A stretch of DNA of 64,000 nt from the NCBI GenBank assembly GCA_949358305.1, contig OX442318.1:12568517-12632516 (forward strand). The letters are read 5' to 3'. Position 1 is the first letter of the stretch. Each line of letters opens with the position of its first letter. The DNA is from Strigamia acuminata. Lineage: Eukaryota; Arthropoda; Chilopoda; Geophilomorpha; Linotaeniidae. The notes beneath the pieces were generated by a model that had not been told where the DNA came from, did no database searches, and saw only the letters and a program-made list of their open reading frames with translations. The position numbers and the translations under genes were made by a program. Positions 10,916 through 22,775 of the stretch are shown here, in pieces.

Positions 10916-11154
10916 TTAATAAACAGTTGTAATTACATCACCGAACCGTGCGTGTCTTATTGCTACTACACCACAAAAGTGGCGACAAGTCTGAGATCAA
11001 AGAATCCATGACTATCAGCAAGGATATTGGCCCTCCACCATCCACGAACAATTCTGGTTGGAAACGAACTGTGAGTGCAGCTAAAAATTTATTAGTGTGT
11101 GCAGTTTTAATCAATAACACTTGGAAAACCGCCCAAAGATAATTTATCACTTAC

Positions 11155-12152
11155 CATGTTTACATGTAACCAGTTATCTGGATAAGTAAAAATGCGAATT
11201 TTTACTTATCTAGAAAACTGCATGCGTTTACAAAGAATCAGTTTTCCAAAAAATGTAACGTCATGTGACGTTTTTAACTCTCTGTTAAACTTGCGCATTA
11301 ATCATCCACAATGCACTGTGCACAAACAATATGTCTTCCCGCCAACCTAGGAAAATATTGTTTTGTTTCGTTGGTGTTTCCCATGTAACAATATTCATTC
11401 TAACATTGCGAGCACTGTGCTCGCTCCATTTTGCCGCCATGTTTTTAACCTTCGGAGGCATAAGGCAATACGGATTTATGGACATGCTTTTTCTTGAATA
11501 GGAAAATTTTTTTTCCTATGAATTTTTTTTGCTGAAAATTTGTGACTTTGTTTATCTGATAACAAAGTAAATCTCAGGTGAAATTTGTATTGATTCATCA
11601 TTTATTTAATTAGTTATTCTAATTGCAAAATTGGTGCCCTTTAAAACTCCAGCAAAAGTTATAAACAGGCTTTGCTGCTTTAGTAAAGAGCGCTTCAGTT
11701 AACAGCCTTTTTCCATTTACTGGTAGTGTTTAAAACCACCACCAGATGGTTCAAAGTTCATAATTATTGTATTAACATATTGCGCCCTCTATAAAATTAG
11801 TAATGAACTACAAAAAACCGAAACAGCGCTTCCACTAATTGACCTGAAAAGTGTCCATAAATCCGTGCTGGCTTATACCAGAACGGCACATTTTACCCTT
11901 AAGCCTCCGAAGGTTAAACAGTTGCATTACAGCGTTGTTGTGACGTCAGCTTATCTAGATAAGCAATGAGTGGGTGTTTACATTGCAAATGGCAATGCGC
12001 AAAACACCCAAAATCTACCTCAAACAAGTGGATTTTAGTTTTCCAGATAAGTTTGACTTTTCTGGAAAACTGATTTGTTTACATGATCAGTTTTCTAGAA
12101 AAGTAAAATTTGCATTTTCACTTATCTAGATAAGTGAGTACATGTAAACATG
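11155..12152. mobile_element. About 1-kb TIR element containing a second element
   Basis: CATGTTTACATGTA at the left pairs with TACATGTAAACATG at the right. Subterminal inverted motifs based on TTATCTAGA and CAGTTTTC repeat several times. There is no coding capacity. A separate TTAA-flanked element sits inside at 11449-11913. Confidence 0.65.
11449..11913. mobile_element. piggyBac-like miniature element nested in the 1-kb TIR element
   Basis: Left end CCTTCGGAGGC and right end GCCTCCGAAGG are exact inverse copies, flanked on both sides by TTAA (11445-11448 and 11914-11917). A second inverted pair (GGATTTATGGACA with TGTCCATAAATCC) lies inside. TTAA duplication plus a terminal CC fits the piggyBac group. 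It is noncoding. Confidence 0.75.
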
Positions 12153-13094
12153 ATAATTGATAAGATTTAAACATACTTGTAAACTCCAAACCGATAAAAC
12201 GTTGACCTAACTCCTGCTGGATTACGCCTAACTACTTGTAACTGTGGACTGTGCTCTACTACGCGGAAAAGTAGTTCTGTTTATTTTCAATGAATTTCAG
12301 TGTAAAAAGTGATAAGAATGATGGATTTTATTTATTTGGGAACAAAATATTTATTTTATTTGCTAAAATAAGCTGTTTCCCCTTTTAATCAATCAAACAA
12401 TGTTAGCGTATTCTGTTGGTTTCTATTGGCAGGTAAACAAAAGTTTAGTTTTTTTATTGCTTGTTTTGCCTAGTTAGATAACAATTCTGGTGGTATGGGC
12501 TACTTTTTTGTGCCACTACACCAGTGAGACTGCTCAACCAGTTGGGAGTTAAGTCAACGTTTGGACTTTGGAGTATAGAAGTGTAGCAAATGTGTTGCCA
12601 TTGAAAGAACACGCCCCTCATTCACAGAGCTGTAAAATTGTAAGTAATCTACTGTAAAGTACACCAAAACAATACACACTTAACTAATATAAATAATCGT
12701 ACCAACTGATTTGTATTGATGGTAATCAAGATCAAATTAAAACGAATTAGGGGTAAAGTACTCATCAAGTGTTATAAATTACTCATTTGAAACATTGGGG
12801 GAAAGGGGTCGATGGTTAACGATACGACCGTCGCTGAAGTGAATGTACGTCCTAATGGTAGCAACAATTAAGCATTGTTGGCTAAAGATACAAAATAAAT
12901 AGCTAGCTTGAGCTGATATTGTGCAATCTCCCTCAATAATGGCGGATCTCTTTATCTCACTTCAGAATTAAGCTTTAATTTTTGTACTGATTATTTTATG
13001 TACAGTCGAGCCTCGTTATAACGAAACATCAGTTTGTTATAACAAAAGTTCCTTATATCACAATATTTTAACTTGGTGTTTTCTGTCTAATTTA
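12153..13094 (+). other. Presumed 5' region of gene C1, with a possible 5' UTR exon ending at 12639
   Basis: No ORF is supported. The stretch ending AAAATT before GTAAGT (12640) resembles 21465-21508, which ends AAAATC before GTGAGT, so both may be noncoding first exons of NLR genes. A TTTAG acceptor at 13094 precedes the coding exon, as TTTGCAG does in gene A. ATGGCGG near 12936 and a Tigger-like fragment (13001-13070) are also present. Confidence 0.45.
13001..13070. mobile_element. Tigger/pogo-like terminal fragment
   Basis: TACAGTCGAGCCTCGTTATA followed by a GTTATAAC inverse copy resembles the terminal repeat of Tigger-type elements. A related sequence occurs at 63779-63850. Only an end fragment is visible. 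Confidence 0.4.
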
Positions 13095-13122
13095 GACACC
13101 TAATACATCAAAAATTTAAAAA

Positions 13123-16100
13123 ATGGAGAGCAGCAGCACTTCCACTGATCAATCCATTGGCAATGCACCAGTCCACGTTCCGACTGAACTGAGCAAACCA
13201 TCTACTGATTGCACTTCTAGTAGCCCAGCAGTCGTCTCCACACACGATGCTGATGGTTTGTAAAAACATCTACTTTTCAAATAAAAGTTGTGTTGTAATC
13301 GTTTCATTTTACAGCAATAGATGATCAGGCAAGACCCGAGGTCAAAAAACTATCCGGACAGAACAATGCCTGCAATGAGAAAAAAAACTTTCCACTCGGC
13401 ATTCAAACGCAAGACACAGCAACAAGTGAGTATTAAAAAAGGGATAACTCTTGCTCAACCGTATTACCTCACATCAAGCCGCATGCCGGTGTAGTTCGAG
13501 TTTTACCGGCATGCCGATAAACCCCCATTTTTAACAGCATGCCAGTGTAAGCGAGTACGAATTTTTCTAAACGAGAATTCAGCCAAAACAAGCATAAAAT
13601 CTTTTTTAGATCTCCAAAATGTAAGAAATTGGCTTAAACATCTATAAATGTAGCCAAATTTTAGTAACAATCTGCAGAAAATTAAGAAAACTTAAATTTT
13701 AAGCCCAAAAACCAACATAATTATTCATCCGGGCTCTTTAAAGTAAAAAAACAAAGAAAACCCCTTTTCACTTATACCGGCATGCAGGTATAAACTGTTT
13801 ATATAAAGTTTCAAAAACCTGCTAAACCCATGCCCAACAGCATGCTGCTTAGTGTGAGGTAATACTACTCAAACCCAGGTGTAAGTGGTCACCTCGTTTC
13901 AGTGTGTAATCAAATGTTTATTTCAAGTTTTTCAGGTTCAGTGTAATAAATAAATAAATTTGCACATGAGGGTTGAAAAATACACTGAATTTACTTTAAT
14001 TCAAAAAAAAAAAAACCAAAATAAACAAATAAACAAAAAAGTTATGACAGATTTCAGTTGAGTTATTTGACACAAGTGAAAGTGGTCACTGCACTACTTG
14101 ACTCATGTGAAAGTGGTCAAGTCATTTTAATATTTTGTAACATCTTCTTTAGCAATAATTTCTGTCTGAATACGGTCTGGCATGGTTTCTGTTAGTTCTT
14201 GACAATATTCTGGAGTGATCGAGCCCCACAGGCCAAGTCAAAACCTAAATGTGATGGGTTTGAAAACTGAGCAATTGACTTGACTTTATGTTTAGAATCA
14301 TTTTCCTACTGAAATATCCATTTCAAAGCCAGTTTATCATCTGCAAATGGAAGCATAACAATCCTCCAACACTTTTTTTATAAGTATATTGGTCTGTGAA
14401 ACCCTTAATTTAATGTTGTGGACCGATACACATACAGGAAACCATCCCCAAGCCATTTTACTATTGGGATGGCTTGGGGATGGTTTCCTCTATGTGTATC
14501 GGTTCACAACATTAAATTAAGGGTATCATGGACCAATATACTTATAACAAAGTGTTGAAGGATTGTTATGCTTCAATTTGCAGGTGATAAACTGGCTTTG
14601 AAATGGATATTTCAGCAGGAAAATGATTCTAAACATAAAGTCAAGTCAATTGCTCAGTTTTCAAACCCATCACATTTAGGTTTTGACTTGGCCTGTGGGG
14701 CTCGATCACTCCAGAATATTGTCAAGAACTAACAGAAACCATGCCAGACCGTATTCAGACAGAAATTATTGCTAAAGAAGATGTTACAAAATATTAAAAT
14801 GACTTGACCACTTTCACATGAGTCAAGTAGTGCAGTGACCACTTTCACTTGTGTCAAATAACTCAACTGAAATCTGTCATAACTTTTTTGTTTATTTGTT
14901 TATTTTGGTTTTTTTTTTTTTGAATTAAAGTAAATTCAGTGTATTTTTCAACCCTCATGTGCAAATTTATTTATTTATTACACTGAACCTGAAAAACTTG
15001 AAATAAACATTTGATTACACACTGAAACGAGGTGACCACTTACACCTGGGTTTGAGTAGTACAGTATGAGTATATGTCCGGGCACGATTGGTCACATTAC
15101 CGCAATGCTTTCTGGGTACTCTGCATTTGTTCTTGCATAGGAACAATTGAACTTTCCCGTGCACCATCACTATGTCAGGGCCGCCATGTGGGAGGAGGAT
15201 AGCATTGTTTGTAGTTGTATTTCTGCGCCCCATTGGTGAGAGGTGCCTTTCTTTTGAGTTGTGTTTACACAACTTTATTTGGATGTGCAGCAATGTGCTC
15301 CATCTAATGCAGAAAACACCACACTAATTCCTGGTTAAGTGTAAATGTGCTTTAATTATTTTTATATTTTTAACAGAAACTACTACGAAAGAATTTGCTG
15401 ATACAGGAAGCGGAAACACAACTCTCATCATTGAAAGTGCAAAACCTGTGTCACCTCATATTGAAACACACGTGGACAAATCTCAAAATGTTTTCAACAA
15501 TCCAATTTTTAATCTTAAACTGGGAAAGGCATGTGGTTAGTATTAGAATTTTAACACCAGGGCTGGCTCAAGATTGGATCAAGCGTCAATGTGAATGGGG
15601 CATATTCAATTCACTTTTGAGCATCAACGGACAACGACTGACGGGAGCATAGAAAAACAATCGCACTGAGCGCTGATCGACCTTGAACCGGCCCTGGTTA
15701 AAGCTAGGTTCACACTTGTGTTCACACTAGACGCAACACAACGCGATGCAAGAAATATTAGTCAAACGCAACGCAGAGTCTGTTCACACTGTAGGGCACG
15801 TGTGAACACTGAACAGAGCTGAAATAATTGATGTTGCATCTGGCCAATCAGGTGGTTTTAATGAAACCTGGAATTGGATCTAGTTCTAGAACTAGTTCCA
15901 GACTCCGAAAATGGCGGCCTGTTTGCATGTGACAAAGTCTCGCCAACCAGAAGTGAATCGACGAGAGTTGGAGTCGATCGTGATTGGTTGGCCGCAAGAC
16001 CTTTCTTTGCGTTGCGTCGCTTACTTCAACTTGGAGTTGAAGCAGGTGTCAACGTCAAGAATTTTTAGACGCAACCAGTTTTCTTGCGTTGCGTCTAGTG

Positions 16101-18960
16101 TGAACACAAGTATGAACCTACTTTAACACATTCTTGTGTAGTAAAACAGGTTTTTCTTGTAGCAACTACGAGCAAGGACGAACGGGTTATCAGCCAATGT
16201 TGCAAAAACATCAACAGCGACAACAAACAATCCTGTGATGCTTTCAAAGAAAAACTTAAAAAACATTACAGCGATTTGGCGCTACCCAAAGTTTCTTGGC
16301 TGAACACCACGGGGCATGATTTGTCGCTGGTAGAACATTCTGCCAGACTGCAACTCACCAAGTCGAAAGAAATGTTGGAAATGGTGAAAATCTTCGATCC
16401 GATCAATGAGAAAAAACCAACGCGAATACTGATCGAAGGCCAACCCGGATACGGCAAAACCACTTTGGCGACCAAATTGGCATTCGATTGGGCGAACAAC
16501 GAGAAATACACGAACAACTTCAAATTTGCTTTCTTGATACCACTACGAGAAATCCAACAACAAAGTGTCAAAGACATCCTTTTACAACTAGCAGATTGCT
16601 TTGACTTCAACGACGGCGACGGCGTCATTCAAATGCTAAAATCTCACCAGAAGGAGACGCTTTTCATAATGGACGGACTCGACGAAATATCGCTGAACAA
16701 AAGAAACGAAATTCTAAAAATATTGTTCAACCGCATGTTTGGCGAAGTGACCGTAGTAGTAACATGCAGAACGGGCTTGTTCGAGTTAAACAAGGAAGAA
16801 CACAGACAGTTGTTTGGACCAATCACCAAGCGCTGCGACTTCAGCGATAAGCAAATCAGCTTGCTAGGGATCAAAACTTTAAAAGAAAAACAAGAATTCC
16901 TATGTAAATTTATGTCAGCGGACAAAGTCTACAAAATTCATCAGTGTTTGTCAACGAGGCTCGAATTATTCGATTCGCCTTTATTTCTAATGCTTTTAAC
17001 AGTCACGTTTGAATACGAAACAAACATCGAGCCCATCACCAGCGAAATAATGCTATACAAGAAATTGTTTAATTCGGTCGTGAAGCACGCTTGTTCCAGA
17101 ACCAGTCCAGACAACGATAGTGATTTCGACCTTTTTCGTTGCGATTCGTCACCAAACACAATTCAGACAATTGTTCGAAACTTTGGAATGTTGTCCGCAC
17201 GAAAACTAGCGGCAAACGACTTGAAGTTTGAAGATGGCGATTTCACAAATGTTTATAACCTCGGATTTCTAATCTGCCACAAACAGATGACGTCGTTATC
17301 TTCAAAATGCTACTACGAAGCATTCCATCAGTCGATACTGGAATTTGCCGCCGCGTATGCCGTTTGGTTGGACTTCAAGTTCCAGGCATCGACGCTCACG
17401 GATCAAGTTTTTCAACCAATTATCGACTCGTTATTTGAAAGTGCCGGAACGTCTCGAATGATGCGATTCGTCGCAAACCTCATGGAAAATGATTTGGACC
17501 GCTTGTTGCGCAAACTCGACTCATTTCGCCACTGGTTTGAGCGCAATGTTTTGTTCACGCTACAACTCTCTTCGGAATGTTTAGCGACCACTATTACTGA
17601 AAGCAAATATTTACACCAATTTATTCCTTCGCACATTAATTTGAAGAGTGTTGGTCCGTCAGGAAACTTAATTGGATTCAAAAATTTACTGGAACACGGA
17701 ATCAAACTCGGTAAAATTAAAACGATGGAAATTCATACAAATATTCCGTCAGAATTTTTCACAAATCAAATTGTGATGAAATGTCTGCAAATACATCTGA
17801 TGACGACGCAAGAAGCTAAAATTTGCGCATGGTCGAACGTGCCCTGCAAATTGCAAGAATATCTTTCGCGCCATATTCCATTTGACGCAACAATGGACGA
17901 ATGTTTACGTTTTGTCGCGTCGTCACCACAAATCGAATCCTGCATTCTAGAAACTTACGAGTATTCAGCTTCAGCACAGTTTCTGCAATTGATGACGGAA
18001 GAAGAAACATTCAGCAAAATCAAATATCGTTATTTACAAATTGAAATTGCAACAGATTCCGAAATAGAAGTTGTGATAAAACTCCTAAAAAACAACCAAG
18101 TTCGACATCTTTTTCTCACTGCAAACCGCAAGTTAAATGCGAAAGAATTTTGTCGCGCTGCTGCCGGATCAATTTATTTGAGTCGCTTAACTTTGAAGTG
18201 CTTGAACATTGATTTAGGCCTTCTTACTAATGGTGGAATTAAGTATTACAATTCCCTGTTACTGAAAGACTGTATTTTAACCTGCGATAGAAAATTGTCA
18301 ACGAACTGTTGCAGCAATCTGTTTATTGAGAATTTATTCGATATTGGAGCAATGGATTCGATCACGCCTTCTGATTTCGGTGCTTTTTGCGAAGACATGG
18401 ATTACTTGAAAGACAATTATCCCAATTGGCCTGGGTTTAAGAGTGTAAACTATTTTTCATTGTGTGTGCACAATCCTCGAGTATTTGAGATCAGTTACAT
18501 TTCCTGCTTCGAAAATCTACAATCATTGTGCCTCAAACTGGCAAACCAATCGAACCAAGAGAAAATTATTGCACAGTGCATCCATCGCCTACCAATTGTC
18601 AAACTAATCGTTCAAAAAGTATATGTTGTTGATTTTAGGTCGAAACTGTTCGAATACATGAATGATTTGTGGGCAAAGGAAAAGAATTCTCGTCTAAAAA
18701 CCATAGAGTTTGCTTTCTATCGCACCCCGGAGTCGGAAGTGCGCGACTTGATGGAAGGACTCGGATGCAACCATTGGCAACGGGTCCATTTAATTTCCGG
18801 GGCCGTTAGCATGTTAAAAATTGGAAAATACATCTCCAATTATCATGTAACGCATTATAATTTGTTTGAGAGAATTGTAGAAAATGAAACAGACATTGAT
18901 TATCATTCCTATTTTTATAGCTATAACTATAATGATTTCTTTGCTGTAACAAGAAAATAA
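13123..18960 (+). CDS. NACHT-domain NLR-like protein C, copy 1 (C1), four coding exons
   Basis: Exons 13123-13255, 13315-13425, 15377-15535 and 16163-18960 join in phase 1 at every junction with GT-AG borders, giving about 1066 residues. Exons 1-3 encode a Ser/Thr-rich hydrophilic N-terminus (start MESSSTSTDQ) with no recognised domain; exon 3 carries LIIESAKPVS, related to the IQIQDAKNVT segment of A. The P-loop GQPGYGKTT lies near residues 227-235, Walker B LFIMDGLDE near 301-309, then a TCRTG sensor and a long C-terminal leucine-rich-like region. By family it is an ATP-dependent cytoplasmic sensor. Introns 2 and 3 are filled with transposons. AATAAA at 18997-19002 follows the stop. The copy in unit 2 encodes an identical 894-residue main-exon product. 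Confidence 0.87.
13462..13864. mobile_element. TIR element in C1 intron 2 (CCCCGCTTTAAGC family, diverged)
   Basis: TATTACCTCACATCAAGCCG at the left pairs with GCTTAGTGTGAGGTAATA at the right. The GCATGCCGGT interior motifs match those of 4351-4660. It is noncoding, and the fold-back Tc1 element is inserted at the TA of its right end. Confidence 0.65.
13865..15059. mobile_element. Fold-back Tc1/mariner element with transposase remnant
   Basis: Two arms, 13865-14455 and 14470-15059, are near-perfect inverse copies of about 590 bp around a 14-base loop. TA dinucleotides flank both ends, as in Tc1/mariner insertions; termini are CTACTCAAACCC and its inverse. Read on + in the right arm, several frames carry the 3' part of a Tc1-type transposase: an ALKWIFQQENDSKH segment (family pattern W-x-FQQDNDPKH) and, in another frame, a tail like SITPEYCQEL ... 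MPDRIQ ... TKY then stop. The helix-turn-helix half is missing and frames are broken, so it cannot encode its own transposase. Confidence 0.85.
15707..16118. mobile_element. 412-bp TIR element in C1 intron 3
   Basis: GGTTCACACTTGTGTTCACAC at the left pairs with GTGTGAACACAAGTATGAACC at the right; TA flanks both ends. GACGCAAC and GTTGCGTC motifs repeat inside in opposite orientation. The small frames in it (15874, 15911) come from the element and are not genes. Confidence 0.75.
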
Positions 18961-19639
18961 CAAAATGAATATACCAAGTTGAGCAAATGCTTAATCAATA
19001 AAATATATATATACCGGTATTAATGATAAGATTAATTGTATTACTAGTAGTAGGTACTCTTAGTTTCATTGATTTGTTCCTTAAAATCATCCAATTATTC
19101 TTTTGCTTGCAGGAACACAACAATACAGCCTTCCCACCACATAGACTGCCCATGTTTGAATTCTCAAAACTTCTTTTAAGTATGAAATTGTAAAAACTGA
19201 TTAAACTTCTGTTAGCTGTAATTTCTGACTAAAATGTTTCTAGAGGTGATAAAAACGTGGCTACAAGGGTAACACAAGAGTTTATTCTGAGTAAAAAAAC
19301 TAAGAGGTTTACAGAGTTAAAAACCAGGTAAGAAATAGGTCAAGCCACCATCTGGATGCCCGTCATACAATCTCTTCAAAAGTATCCCCTCGGTGATAAC
19401 TTCGCTGCACATCCCCGCACTACATCTTCACTTAAAGCACTCCAGTTTTCACACACGGTATCTTGATGCTAAATTCGTACTGCGCATCCCATTCTGCACA
19501 CACGATTTTCTAATTCCACTTGTTATTTAGCAGTATTAAGCCTAATATTAGGCCTAATAGTGCTCAAATAAAGTAAATAAACAACAATATTTTGGTCATA
19601 TGGTGGAAATTACTTTTAATGATGACTTTATTCCTGCCT
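18961..19639 (+). other. C1 3' UTR and intergenic sequence
   Basis: It holds the AATAAA at 18997-19002 and a CTTGCAG/G acceptor-like site near 19110, but no conserved coding exon follows. Nothing else is recognised before the LINE. Confidence 0.45.
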
Positions 19640-20735
19640 TCTCACCTCCTCCCACCTCACTATTCAAACCATCATCCTACACCGCCCCTCTTCCAGGCCC
19701 CTACCCCATATTTTCGAACTCATCTCTGAAATTATTATCGCTAACATCACCACCATCATTGATTTTAATCATAATTTCTTCCCCCACAACCCCAATGATG
19801 TCATTACTAACTTTATGTCTTGCATAAACTTAGCCCCTTCCATCATAAACCCCACCCTGATTGATCCAATTTTTCTAACCAAAAACCCTGCACCCTCACA
19901 GACCTCGACAGGCTTGACCACAAAGTCGAATCCCTGTCCATCACTCTCCCTAAACCCCCAACCTCCCACCCCCCCCCCCACATACCCCTATGTACATACT
20001 AAAACACTGTAATTGGGACGACATTCTACGTGACACGTTTAACATTAATTGGCAACCCCTCATCAAAACCCCTGACCCTGACACCAAAATAAATTTCCTC
20101 ATTAATACCATCTCTAATATCCTAACCAAGCATGCCCCTCCTCCTACTGGCATCCGTAAGAAACCTAAAGCATGGTGGTCAGCCGACATCACTAAACTCC
20201 AAAAAATCAAATCCAAACTTTTTCTTCATCGCCATTCAAACCAAGTGACCTACAAAATTGCTTGCAGACACTTTAAACGCTCGTTAAGCGCAATAAGCGT
20301 CGAGCCGTCATGGCGACCGAACATTTTTGGCGCTTAGTGAAACCTCAAACTTCTCAAACTCATCCACCCGCTTCCATTACCACCCTTAACTCTTTTGCCA
20401 AGTTCGGCGATAATGGTTTAAATATAACCACGACCAATTACACTACCCTCTTTGACCCCACCAGACAAACCACTGCACTTATCAATAATTTCGAGTACGT
20501 CTCCCCCGCAGATGTAATCCTCGCCCCACTTAAAACCAATTTATCATCTAAACACTCCTATGACCGCATACCGGGCATCGCTATCAACAACCTACTACCA
20601 GCTATTCTCCTCCCTCTCACCAATATCTTCAATTCTATTGTTGACACCTCCACATACCCTACTGCTTGGAAACATGCGACTATAACCCCTATTCACAAAG
20701 GTGGTTTACTCATCACAAATTGCAGTGATGAGTAA
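19640..20735 (+). mobile_element. Degenerate non-LTR (LINE) retrotransposon fragment
   Basis: Overlapping frames 19990-20337 and 20310-20735 encode the segment between endonuclease and reverse transcriptase (KAWWSADITKLQ) and the first reverse-transcriptase blocks (PLTNIFNSIVDT, YPTAWKHATITPIHKGG). The order and motifs are typical of Jockey/CR1-type LINEs. Frameshifts interrupt it, and it stops before the catalytic YxDD block. The + strand is C-rich and G-poor, unlike its surroundings. Its last bases hold a short inverted pair, TTTACTCATCAC with GTGATGAGTAAA. Confidence 0.75.
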
Positions 20736-21464
20736 AGCACGTGAATTAAATACAACTGCCATGATTAAAAAAAAAAACGTTAAACACATGTTTTTCTGTA
20801 TTTTTTAATGGTTATTTGGGGCGAGAACTGATTATACTGGTAAAAATGTATTTGTTGGATTGAAGTTAATTTAAGTATGTTGTTGTAAAATGAGATGCCA
20901 GATTTTGTAACAAATAAAATAAACTAAAGATTTAATGCCGGTGAATACTTGAGATGCATGGCTTGCAGTCATATTGCAGCAGCCATTACATAGGACACCT
21001 GATGCCACCTGTGATCAGATGTTAACAACAAAAAGGTAAACAAACAACTACAGTAGGCCTCTGGTAACAACCTTGGATTACCTCAATCTACATACAGTAC
21101 ATTATGAGGCCAAATACAAAATATATATAATTATACAACGGTTGTCTATCCTATTTTTTCCAAATTAAATTATTTCATCATAACGAATTTTCGCTATTAC
21201 AAAATTTCAATATAAAGAACCGGAAATGCAGCTGAAAATATGTATTTCATTCATTATTGCGAACATTTCCACTTTTAATATAGCCTCATGAAAATAATTA
21301 CTTGTAAAATATAATTTTTTCATGATAAAAATATTTTGCTTTTATCTGATAATGTCACTCTTCTAAACCAAATAATATATATATATTTTAAATCACAAGT
21401 TTCAGGTCATTTTGCACACTGCACATGTAGTGATAAGATCGTCCCAAACTCGAACAGTTGTGTA
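20736..21464. other. AT-rich intergenic sequence without visible genes
   Basis: No coding signal. A TAACGAATTTTCGC stretch near 21180 may be an old Tigger-like fragment. Simple TA repeats occur near 21375. Confidence 0.4.
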
Positions 21465-21508
21465 TTGCCATAGAAAGAACTTCCACGTTCCACTAGAGTC
21501 GTAAAATC
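21465..21508 (+). other. Candidate 5' UTR exon of an NLR gene (A2 or the orphan exon)
   Basis: TTGCCATAGAAAGAAC ... GTAAAATC followed by GTGAGT parallels the sequence before gene C1 (TTGCCATTGAAAGAAC ... GTAAAATT, then GTAAGT). Conservation of a donor-like site in two paralogous 5' regions suggests a noncoding first exon. ATGGCGAA lies about 190 bp downstream in both. Confidence 0.35.
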
Positions 21509-21871
21509 GTGAGTGTTAAAAATTATACATAAATCAATACATTTAATTGGTTCTTCTGATGACAATCCAAATTAAATTGAAAACAATAAGTGGTAAGATT
21601 TTCAATGGAAACAATGATAACAAACAACAACTGAGCTTTGTATGAGAAAAATGCAAACTGAGCTCTTGAGCAAATTAATTATAGTTCAAACGCCCCCAAT
21701 ATGGCGAACTTTTTATCTCGACTCACAACTTGGATGGTTGATTGTTTTTTCTACGAGCATCAGGCTCAGTGTGTGGTTTGTGTTATTTTCCCCTTTAGTG
21801 TCTATTGGCCATAATTTTCTCCACGGAATCTAGATGTGTACCGTTGTAACTCATCTATGCCAGGGCTTCGC

Positions 21872-22262
21872 AACCCACACAAAAAAGCCATACATTGCAG
21901 ATATATTTAACTTATAGTCCACATAAATGGCAGTATCTTTACAATGTATAACCAATACATTTGAAATATATTATAACTTAGATATATTTTACATCACATT
22001 ATATTTCCATTGTATATCAAATATATAAATATATTTTATATGTGATTCCAATATATTAAATATATACCAATTAGTTGGAGAATATATTCTTGATGTATTC
22101 TGTATATGTTGTGCGTATACATTCAATGTATAATGGATACATCTGAAATGTATTTAAAAAGGGCGACTTTTAGTATATTCCTCATATACGCAAATTGTAT
22201 TATAATTACAATATAAATACGTTTTAAACATATGTGGTAAATACATTAATTTTTCGTGTGGG
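21872..22262. mobile_element. TATA-rich MITE with CCCACAC ends
   Basis: Left end CCCACACAAAAAAGCCATAC and right end TTTTTCGTGTGGG are inverse copies. The interior is a string of TATAT/ATGTAT variants. The right half of a related copy marks the tandem-unit junction at 5808 and 31516. Confidence 0.6.
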
Positions 22263-22540
22263 AAACATGGGCATCGCAAAACATTTGGCAACAGTAAAAG
22301 CTTTCTGAGCGCACAATGACCAAAAATTAATTCAAAATTTCAAATTAGTAATGAATCCCATGTAATTCTGGCAGCCACTTATCAGTTTTGAATCACACGA
22401 CTTCATTTTATGATTTATTATCAGTAAGTGTTTAATTTGTATACCTATTTTATATACCTAGATAAGTTATCCGGGCTCGTGTAAAGATTTTTCGGGCAAA
22501 AAGGGGAAAAGTCTAAAAAGTCCTCATGTATACACAGGGC

Positions 22541-22775
22541 CAGTAGTGGGATTCAAATAAATAACGACCGGTTCTATCCAACTACTAACCCAACCTTTTC
22601 GATGCCATAAATAGCCATTAAAAATCCAGGTTTGGTTCAATTTTTACACAAAAATGAAACAAAAATGGACGTTTTGCCTAAAATTAACTTTTGGGCCAAA
22701 TTGAGATAACACTCCAGTTGCTAGAATTTTTGGAGTCTAGGCAAACCGGTGCAAAGCAGCTGAATCCCACCACTG
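22541..22775. mobile_element. hAT-like miniature element
   Basis: CAGTAGTGGGATTCAAA at the left pairs with CTGAATCCCACCACTG at the right. CAG...CTG ends of this kind are typical of hAT MITEs. No clear 8-bp target duplication is seen. Confidence 0.6.

Noticed and set aside
15015-15293. Minus-strand 92-codon frame in C1 intron 2
   Set aside because: It begins in the arm of the fold-back element and has no family resemblance.
15874-16126. Two overlapping + frames in C1 intron 3
   Set aside because: They lie inside the 412-bp TIR element and end in its terminal repeat.
19769-20216. Minus-strand Gly-rich frames
   Set aside because: They are the complement of the C-rich LINE fragment.
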